Source of the DNA: an uncultured Porphyromonadaceae bacterium
GTDB taxonomy: Bacteria; Bacteroidota; Bacteroidia; Bacteroidales; Muribaculaceae
Length of the DNA stretch: 11,899 nt
NCBI GenBank assembly: GCA_900552325.1
Contig: URZG01000047.1
Location: forward strand, 1-11,899
Direction: 5' to 3'
Made by a program: the position numbers and the translations under genes. Shown here in pieces: positions 6,760 to 11,899 of this stretch; within the stretch, counting starts at the first letter, position 1, and the number at the start of each line of letters is the position of its first letter. The notes beneath the pieces are model-generated. The model searched no databases, was not told the DNA's origin, and worked only from the letters and a program-made list of their open reading frames with translations.

Positions 6760-8916
6760 ATGAAGGTTTATCAGACAAACGAAATCAAGAACATCTCTTT
6801 GCTTGGAAGCAAAGGCTCAGGTAAAACCACACTCGCTGAAGCTATGCTCTACGAGTGTGGAGTTATAAAACGCCGTGGCTCCGTGGAAGCCAAAAACACC
6901 GTTTCCGACTACTTCCCCGTTGAGAAAGAATATGGTTATTCGGTATTCTCCACTATCTTCTATGCCGAATTTCTCAACAAAAAGCTGAATGTGATAGACT
7001 GCCCCGGAGCTGACGACTTCGTAGGCAACGCCATCACCGCACTCAATGTCACCGATACCGGCGTCATCGTCATTGACGCGCAATACGGCGTGGAAGTCGG
7101 CACACAGAACATCTTCCGCACCACCGCATCGCTGAAAAAACCCGTTATTTTCGCTATAAACCAGCTTGACGGCGAAAAAGCCGACTACGACAACGCCATC
7201 GAGCAGATGCGCGAGATTTTCGGCAAGAAGGTGGTGCCTATCCAGTATCCGCTTGCCTGTGGCGCAGGGTTCAACGCCATGATCGACGTCCTGCTGATGA
7301 AGAAATATTCATGGGGGCCCGAAGGCGGAGTCCCCACGATAGAGGAGATTCCCGCCGAGGAAATGGACCGTGCACAGGAGATGCACCAGACGCTCGTTGA
7401 AGCAGCCGCCGAGAACGACGAGACCCTGATGGAGAAATTCTTCGAGCAGGGCCATCTTTCGGAAGACGAGATGCGCGAAGGTATCCGCAAAGGACTTGTC
7501 GACCGCTCCATATTCCCGGTGTTCTGCGTGAGCGCGCTCAAGGATATGGGCGTGCGCCGCATGATGGAGTTCCTCGGCAATGTGGTGCCTTTCGTGGAAG
7601 ATATGCCCGCGCCTGTCGACAGCGCCGGCAATGAGGTGAAACCCGACAGCAACGGCCCCTTGAGCATATACATGTTCAAAACTACCGTAGAACCGCATAT
7701 CGGTGAAGTACAGTACTTCAAGGTTATGTCAGGCACACTCACCGCCGGTGTGGATCTCGACAACGTGACCCGCGGCGGCCGCGAGCGCCTGGCCCAGATA
7801 TTCTGTGTTTGCGGCCAGATCAAGACTCAGGTCGACAAACTTTGCGCCGGCGATATAGGTGCCACCGTCAAGCTCAAGGATGTACGCACCGGCAACACCC
7901 TCGACGAGAAAGGGTGCGACATGCAGTTCGATTTCATCAAATATCCCGCACCAAAATATTCCCGCGCCATACGTCCCGTTACAGAGAGCGATGCCGAAAA
8001 ACTTTCGGCCATCCTTACACGCATGCATGAGGAGGATCCCACATGGGAAGTGGAGATGTCGAAAGAGCTCAAACAGACCATCCTCAAAGGTCAGGGCGAA
8101 TTCCACCTCCGCACTCTCAAATGGCGCGTAGAGAACAACGACAAACTCCCCATCATTTTTGAAGAGCCCCGAATCCCCTACCGCGAGACTATCACCAAAG
8201 CCGCACGCGCCGACTACCGCCATAAGAAACAGTCGGGTGGTGCAGGCCAGTTCGGCGAAGTGCATCTGATTGTAGAACCTTATTCCGAAGACGCTCCCCT
8301 CCCCGACACTTACCGTTTCGGCAACCAGGAGTACAAGATGAGTGTGCGCGACACTCAGGAGATCCCTCTGCAGTGGGGCGGCAAACTGGTGGTTCACAAC
8401 TGCATCGTGGGCGGTTCCATCGACGCGCGATTCATACCTGCCATAGTGAAAGGACTTATGGACCGTATGGAGCAGGGCCCCCTCACCGGATCGTATGCCC
8501 GCGATGTACGCGTATGCATATACGACGGCAAGATGCACCCGGTTGACTCCAACGAAATCTCATTCCGCCTCGCTGCCCGCAATGCGTTCTCAGAGGCGTT
8601 CCGCAACGCTAATCCGAAAGTGCTCGAACCGGTCTACGATGTGGAAGTGATGGTTCCGTCGGACGTAATGGGCGACGTGATGAGCGACCTGCAGGGACGA
8701 CGCGCCATTATAATGGGTATGTCATCGGAAAACGGCTTCGAGAAAATTTCCGCACGTGTGCCTCTCAAAGAGATGGCCTCCTACTCCACAGCCCTGAGTT
8801 CAATCACGGGCGGCCGTTCTTCATTCACGATGAAATTCTCCTCTTACGAACTCGTTCCCGGCGACGTGCAGGACAAACTGCTCAAAGAATATGCCGAGAA
8901 GAACACCGAGGACTGA
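6760..8916 (+). CDS. fusA2: EF-G2-type elongation factor G paralogue, predicted GTPase-deficient
   Basis: 718 residues with all EF-G domains: G domain (1 to about 285), domain II (about 298-395), domain III with Gly-Gln-Gly-Glu-Phe-His-Leu (444-450), domain IV (about 470-620) with Lys-Gln-Ser-Gly-Gly-Ala-Gly-Gln-Phe-Gly (490-499), and domain V. EF-G moves tRNA and mRNA through the ribosome. The P-loop is intact (Gly16 to Thr23). Switch I reads Glu-Tyr-Gly-Tyr-Ser-Val (57-62) instead of Glu-Arg-Gly-Ile-Thr-Ile. The G3 motif is Asp-Cys-Pro-Gly-Ala (80-84), replacing the catalytic His with Ala84. G4 is Asn-Gln-Leu-Asp (134-137) rather than Asn-Lys-x-Asp. Against E. coli EF-G, domain IV has an insert I count as 26 residues between about 512 and 545. 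These traits match the Bacteroides thetaiotaomicron EF-G2, published as supporting translocation without GTP hydrolysis during carbon starvation and gut colonisation. It is monocistronic, with a long leader and its own terminator. Confidence 0.93.
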   Translation: MKVYQTNEIKNISLLGSKGSGKTTLAEAMLYECGVIKRRGSVEAKNTVSDYFPVEKEYGYSVFSTIFYAEFLNKKLNVIDCPGADDFVGNAITALNVTDTGVIVIDAQYGVEVGTQNIFRTTASLKKPVIFAINQLDGEKADYDNAIEQMREIFGKKVVPIQYPLACGAGFNAMIDVLLMKKYSWGPEGGVPTIEEIPAEEMDRAQEMHQTLVEAAAENDETLMEKFFEQGHLSEDEMREGIRKGLVDRSIFPVFCVSALKDMGVRRMMEFLGNVVPFVEDMPAPVDSAGNEVKPDSNGPLSIYMFKTTVEPHIGEVQYFKVMSGTLTAGVDLDNVTRGGRERLAQIFCVCGQIKTQVDKLCAGDIGATVKLKDVRTGNTLDEKGCDMQFDFIKYPAPKYSRAIRPVTESDAEKLSAILTRMHEEDPTWEVEMSKELKQTILKGQGEFHLRTLKWRVENNDKLPIIFEEPRIPYRETITKAARADYRHKKQSGGAGQFGEVHLIVEPYSEDAPLPDTYRFGNQEYKMSVRDTQEIPLQWGGKLVVHNCIVGGSIDARFIPAIVKGLMDRMEQGPLTGSYARDVRVCIYDGKMHPVDSNEISFRLAARNAFSEAFRNANPKVLEPVYDVEVMVPSDVMGDVMSDLQGRRAIIMGMSSENGFEKISARVPLKEMASYSTALSSITGGRSSFTMKFSSYELVPGDVQDKLLKEYAEKNTED

Positions 8917-9001
8917 TCTTTTTCCACGGTCAAGCTCCGGGCTGCCGCATACAGACGGAGTTGCACGGCCTTTAACCTTCATTCCTAAATAACACGACCG
9001 G

Positions 9002-9046
9002 CTCCGGCGCGATCTCCGTTCCAAGGGGATCAGCGCCGGAGTTTTT
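9002..9046 (+). terminator. Intrinsic terminator after fusA2
   Basis: The stem CTCCGGCGC (9002-9010) pairs with GCGCCGGAG (9033-9041), and GATC (9011-9014) extends it with GATC (9028-9031) past one bulged A. Five T follow (9042-9046). It lies 85 nt after the fusA2 stop and isolates that gene from the next unit. Confidence 0.88.
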
Positions 9047-9113
9047 CAATACCGGCGACACATTGACACCGGATATGCTCGCGAAGTTTTTTTTAGAGAA
9101 TCGCCCCGAGGAT

Positions 9114-9144
9114 TTGCTGAGAAACGAAAAAAAACGTAATTTTG
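9114..9144 (+). promoter_or_regulatory. Promoter of the DUF3127 (and probably ftsY-rimO) unit
   Basis: TTG at 9114-9116, 20 nt of spacer, TAATTTTG at 9137-9144: a full match to the Bacteroidota -33/-7 pattern. RNA would start near 9151. It decides the start of the next gene, since the upstream ATG at 9063 would not be in this transcript. Confidence 0.75.
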
Positions 9145-9221
9145 TGAGATATTTCGGCATAAAGCCGCCTGACGCGGCCCATAGCCATGACTCGGATTTT
9201 TCACATAGAACAATATATCAA

Positions 9222-9671
9222 ATGGAAGTTACAGGCAGAATCATCGTTGCCCTCCCCGAAGTTTCCGGCACCTCAAGCCGAGGTAATGCCTGGAAAAAAC
9301 GCGAATATGTACTCGAAACATTCGAGACATATCCAAAAAAAATATTCTTTGACTTCTTCGGCGACCGTGCCGACCAATATCCCCTGAACGTAGGCGACTC
9401 TGTAAAACTCAGTTTCGACATCGAAAGCCGCGAATACAACGGCCGCTGGTTCACCTCGATTCGCGGATGGAAGTCAGAGCCCGCTCAGGAAGGTGCAGCC
9501 ATGGGACAGCCCCAGATGCCTAATCCCAACGGTTTCGTTCCCGCCGGCCAGGCATTCCCCAATCCCGCACCGCAGGCCGCTCCCGCGCCGTTCCCCACTC
9601 CGCAGGCGGCTCCCGCCACAGATGCGTTCCCTACCCCTCAGGGCGCGCCCAACGACGATCTGCCCTTCTGA
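9222..9671 (+). CDS. DUF3127 OB-fold-like protein with SSB-like acidic C-terminal tip
   Basis: 149 residues from the ATG at 9222. Residues 1 to about 88 match the Bacteroidota DUF3127 family: Met-Glu-Val-Thr-Gly-Arg-Ile-Ile at the start, Pro-Glu-Val-Ser-Gly-Thr-Ser, Tyr-Pro-Lys-Lys, and Ser-Phe-Asp-Ile-Glu-Ser-Arg-Glu-Tyr-Asn-Gly-Arg-Trp-Phe near 70-83. The pattern looks like a small OB fold; the family has no established function. The remaining 60 or so residues are a Pro/Ala/Gln-rich, probably disordered tail with repeated Pro-Thr-Pro-Gln units. It ends in Asn-Asp-Asp-Leu-Pro-Phe, close to the Asp-Asp-Asp-Ile-Pro-Phe tip by which SSB recruits repair and replication proteins. I infer a nucleic-acid-binding role, possibly an SSB relative or competitor; this is unproven. 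An in-frame start at 9063 adds 53 residues foreign to the family and precedes the promoter, so I reject it. ftsY follows after 117 nt with no clear terminator. Confidence 0.85.
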   Translation: MEVTGRIIVALPEVSGTSSRGNAWKKREYVLETFETYPKKIFFDFFGDRADQYPLNVGDSVKLSFDIESREYNGRWFTSIRGWKSEPAQEGAAMGQPQMPNPNGFVPAGQAFPNPAPQAAPAPFPTPQAAPATDAFPTPQGAPNDDLPF

Positions 9672-9788
9672 TAACCCTCCGGCAGCCCACCTCGACCGCC
9701 TGGGTTTAGACTGTCATATCCTTCCGGACACACGGCTGAAGCCGCATCTCCGAAATAAACCTGTTGTTTCTCACTAAAAGCTACGAAC

Positions 9789-10748
9789 TTGGGATTTTTC
9801 AGTAAATTTTTCTCAAAAGAGAAAAAAGAGACACTCGACAACGGACTTGAACGCACCAAACAGGGGCTGTTCTCCAAAATCACGCGCGCCGTTGCCGGCA
9901 AATCGAAAGTCGACGACGATGTACTCGACAATCTTGAGGAGGTATTCATAACCTCCGACGTCGGTGTGGATACTACGCTGAAAATTATCGACCGTCTGCA
10001 GAAACGTGTGGCACGCGACAAGTATGTAGGTTCCTCCGAACTCAACAAACTTCTGTGCGAGGAGATCTGCGAACTGCTGGCTGAGAACAACAATGAATCG
10101 GCCGAAGAGGATTTCACAGTCCCCGCCACACACAAACCCCATGTGATAATGGTTGTGGGGGTCAACGGCGTAGGCAAGACCACCACGATCGGCAAACTGG
10201 CAGCACAGTTCAAGGCCGCAGGCAACTCCGTGATGCTCGGCGCCGCCGACACTTTCCGCGCGGCAGCCGTAGAACAGCTGGATATCTGGGGTAAGCGTGC
10301 CGGTGTGCCTGTGGTGAAACAGAAACTCGGCGCCGATCCGGCGGCAGTGGCTTTCGACACCCTGCAGTCGGCAAAAGCCAACGATGTGGATGTGGTGATA
10401 ATCGACACTGCCGGCCGTCTGCACAACAAGAAAGGACTTATGGACGAGCTCTCGAAGATCCGTAATGTCATGGACCGCGTTGTGCCCGGCGCCCCGCATG
10501 AAGTACTCCTTGTCCTTGACGGCTCCACCGGTCAGAATGCCTTCGAACAGGCACGTCAGTTCGTGGCCGCCACTCAGGTGAACGAGCTTGCCATCACCAA
10601 ACTTGACGGTACGGCCAAAGGTGGTGTAGTGATCGGAATCTCTGACCAGTTCAAGATTCCCGTCAAATATATCGGTCTCGGCGAAGGCATCAATGATCTT
10701 CAGGTTTTCCATAAAAAAGAATTTGTAGAATCCCTTTTCGGTGAATAA
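9789..10748 (+). CDS. ftsY: Signal recognition particle receptor FtsY, TTG start
   Basis: 319 residues: an N domain of helices (about 1-110) and a G domain (about 115-319). FtsY docks SRP-ribosome complexes at the inner membrane for co-translational insertion. The GTPase motifs are all present: Gly-Val-Asn-Gly-Val-Gly-Lys-Thr-Thr (124-132), Asp-Thr-Phe-Arg-Ala-Ala-Ala (154-160), Asp-Thr-Ala-Gly-Arg (206-210), Thr-Lys-Leu-Asp (270-273) and the closing Gly-Leu-Gly-Glu (296-299). It lacks the long acidic A domain of E. coli FtsY, as is common in this phylum; the short N-terminus, rich in Phe and Lys, may contact the membrane directly. The start is TTG at 9789, chosen because it gives the family's Met-Gly-Phe-Phe-Ser opening and no ATG or GTG lies nearby in frame. 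No convincing promoter is seen in the 117-nt gap, so it is probably co-transcribed with the DUF3127 gene. Its stop overlaps the rimO start. Confidence 0.96.
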   Translation: MGFFSKFFSKEKKETLDNGLERTKQGLFSKITRAVAGKSKVDDDVLDNLEEVFITSDVGVDTTLKIIDRLQKRVARDKYVGSSELNKLLCEEICELLAENNNESAEEDFTVPATHKPHVIMVVGVNGVGKTTTIGKLAAQFKAAGNSVMLGAADTFRAAAVEQLDIWGKRAGVPVVKQKLGADPAAVAFDTLQSAKANDVDVVIIDTAGRLHNKKGLMDELSKIRNVMDRVVPGAPHEVLLVLDGSTGQNAFEQARQFVAATQVNELAITKLDGTAKGGVVIGISDQFKIPVKYIGLGEGINDLQVFHKKEFVESLFGE

Positions 10749-11899
10749 GATTTCAAGAAAACCTTCAGTAAACATCATATCGCTCGGATGTTCCAAGAAT
10801 TTGGTCGACTCCGAGCGATTGATGCTTTTACTTGAGGAAGCCGGCTTTGAAGTGAGGTTCGAGTCGGAAAAACCGTCGGATGCGGTCATTGTCAACACAT
10901 GCGGTTTTATCGGCGATGCCAAGGAAGAGTCGGTTGAAACCATCATGAATTTTGTCGGCGCCAAAGAGTCGGGAATGTTAAAGCACCTCTATGTAATGGG
11001 GTGCCTTGCTGAGCGATACCGCATGGATCTGGAGAAAGAGATTCCGGAAGTCGACGGGTTTTACGGCAAATTCGACTGGCCTGCGATTGTCGACGACCTG
11101 AAACTGCGGTTCCCTTCTGTATCCCCCATCACACCGGGTCAAGAATCCGCGGGACGGAAAGTAACCACATCACCGGCGAATGCATATATAAAGATCGCCG
11201 AAGGGTGTAACCGTTTCTGCGCCTTCTGTGCGATCCCTCTGATCACCGGCCGTTTCAAATCACGTACGATAGAAGAGATCGAAGATGAGGTGAGGGCATT
11301 GACCGCGCAGGGATTCTCGGAATTCAACATCATCGCGCAGGATCTTTCAAGCTACGGAACGGATATATACGGGAAACTTGCATTGGCCGACCTTGTAAAC
11401 CGACTGGCCGATATTCCGGGTATGCACTGGCTCAGACTGCACTATGCATATCCGGCGCAATTCCCGTACGATATTCTGCCGGTAATGCGTGAACGCGAGA
11501 ATGTCTGCGCTTATCTTGACATCGCGCTGCAGCACGTCGACGACGGCGTACTGACCAATATGCGGCGCCATATAGACGGAGCGCAGACCCGTGCGCTGCT
11601 TGCGAGAATACGCCGTGAAGTACCCGGAATACATATCCGCACCACTCTTATGGTAGGATTTCCTGGAGAAACGGATGAGGCCTTCGAGGAGCTCATGCAG
11701 TTCGTCAGGGAGCAACGTTTCGAACGTATGGGCGCTTTCGCATACAGCGAGGAGGAAGGCACATACGGAGCCTCACACTTCACCGACGACATACCAGAAG
11801 AGGTGAAACAAAACCGTCTTGACCGTCTGATGGCACTTCAGGAAGAGATTTCCATGGAGATCCAACAAAATAAAACCGGTATGGAGATGGAGGTTGTAA
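10741..11899 (+). CDS. rimO: Ribosomal protein S12 methylthiotransferase RimO, 3' end cut by window
   Basis: 386 codons run to the right edge without a stop; the full family length is about 430-440. RimO is a radical-SAM enzyme that adds a methylthio group to a conserved Asp of ribosomal protein S12, using two Fe-S clusters. The N-terminal UPF0004 domain has its three cluster cysteines: Cys17 in Gly-Cys-Ser-Lys-Asn, Cys54 in Asn-Thr-Cys-Gly-Phe, and Cys88 in Met-Gly-Cys-Leu-Ala-Glu-Arg. The radical-SAM motif is Cys156-Asn-Arg-Phe-Cys160-Ala-Phe-Cys163. Gly-Cys-Ser-Lys-Asn-Leu-Val-Asp-Ser-Glu and the following helix favour RimO over MiaB. The usual Leu-Gln-His motif is present at 263-265, preceded by Ala where Pro is more common. 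The start is GTG at 10741: an in-frame stop at 10726-10728 limits extension upstream, and the next ATG falls after the Cys17 motif. It overlaps ftsY by 8 nt, which suggests translational coupling. The C-terminal TRAM domain would lie mostly outside the window. Confidence 0.95.
   Translation, partial: MNKISRKPSVNIISLGCSKNLVDSERLMLLLEEAGFEVRFESEKPSDAVIVNTCGFIGDAKEESVETIMNFVGAKESGMLKHLYVMGCLAERYRMDLEKEIPEVDGFYGKFDWPAIVDDLKLRFPSVSPITPGQESAGRKVTTSPANAYIKIAEGCNRFCAFCAIPLITGRFKSRTIEEIEDEVRALTAQGFSEFNIIAQDLSSYGTDIYGKLALADLVNRLADIPGMHWLRLHYAYPAQFPYDILPVMRERENVCAYLDIALQHVDDGVLTNMRRHIDGAQTRALLARIRREVPGIHIRTTLMVGFPGETDEAFEELMQFVREQRFERMGAFAYSEEEGTYGASHFTDDIPEEVKQNRLDRLMALQEEISMEIQQNKTGMEMEVV

Larger units (their letters stand above)
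8917..9221. other. 305-nt intergenic region, fusA2 to the DUF3127 gene
   Basis: It holds the fusA2 terminator (9002-9046), the promoter of the next gene (9114-9144) and a leader of roughly 70 nt. The stretch 9063-9221 is open in the frame of the next gene but appears non-coding, because a full promoter lies inside it. Nothing is recognised in 8917-9001. Confidence 0.6.

Noticed and set aside
7729..8538. 269-codon minus-strand open frame inside fusA2
   Set aside because: It lies entirely opposite conserved EF-G domains II-IV, has no promoter and no recognisable motif, and is explained by the strong third-position bias of fusA2.
9550..9660. Repetitive Pro/Ala-coding DNA considered as a tandem repeat array
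   Set aside because: The units are imperfect and stay in frame, so they are better explained as the disordered tail of the DUF3127 protein.
9638..10528. 296-codon minus-strand open frame opposite ftsY
   Set aside because: Serine/threonine-rich antisense of ftsY with no family resemblance.
9813..10964. 383-codon open frame on the minus strand, opposite ftsY and the start of rimO
   Set aside because: The plus strand encodes unmistakable FtsY and RimO motifs across it. The minus product is low-complexity with runs typical of the antisense of a codon-biased gene.
1..11899. Search for mobile elements, toxin-antitoxin or defence genes, CRISPR repeats and RNA genes
   Set aside because: Intergenic gaps are short and accounted for by promoters, leaders and terminators. 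No transposase, integrase, direct-repeat array, tRNA-like cloverleaf or composition shift was seen.

Overview
The window reads as a chromosomal segment from the phylum Bacteroidota, order Bacteroidales, possibly a Muribaculaceae-like gut bacterium (the family is a guess). Three things point there. Several gene starts are preceded by the Bacteroidota promoter pattern TTG-N19/20-TAnnTTTG. Shine-Dalgarno sequences are absent, with A-rich sequence before the starts. Several proteins are typical of the group: a DUF3127 OB-fold protein, an EF-G2 paralogue, a PurF-like protein beginning MGGFFG, and a short FtsY. No rRNA, tRNA, CRISPR array, insertion sequence or prophage gene is visible. All nine genes look like core chromosome with even composition.

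Layout. (1) 1-455, minus: a META/HslJ-type lipoprotein, cut by the window edge. (2) 615-2063, plus: a PurF-family protein with an intact PRPP loop and four Fe-S cysteines but a ruined glutaminase site. (3) 2088-2127: a bidirectional terminator shared with the convergent OmpA-type glycine-zipper lipoprotein (2147-2839, minus). (4) 3049-4008, plus: an EamA/DMT transporter, separated from convergent lon (4113-6521, minus) by a 62-bp near-perfect palindrome. (5) 6760-8916, plus: an EF-G2 (fusA2-type) translation factor with a leader of roughly 125 nt, followed by an intrinsic terminator. (6) 9222 to the end, plus: a DUF3127 protein with an SSB-like acidic tip, then ftsY (TTG start), then rimO (GTG start overlapping ftsY by 8 nt, cut by the window edge).

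How the genes relate. There is no single new system here. Several genes belong to protein synthesis, targeting and quality control: EF-G2 (translocation), FtsY (SRP receptor), RimO (ribosomal protein S12 methylthiolation) and Lon (protein quality control). The most notable contents are two enzyme-family members that keep their fold and ligand motifs but have lost catalytic residues. The PurF-like protein lacks the nucleophilic Cys and other glutaminase residues. The EF-G paralogue lacks the catalytic His and carries an insert I count as 26 residues, matching the published Bacteroides EF-G2 that works without GTP hydrolysis. An 18-nt dyad, ATGTTTT(T/C)TAACATGAAA, occurs in two divergent intergenic regions (ompA/eamA and lon/fusA2) and is a candidate operator. 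All functional statements rest on reading the sequence and remembered family motifs; no database search was run.
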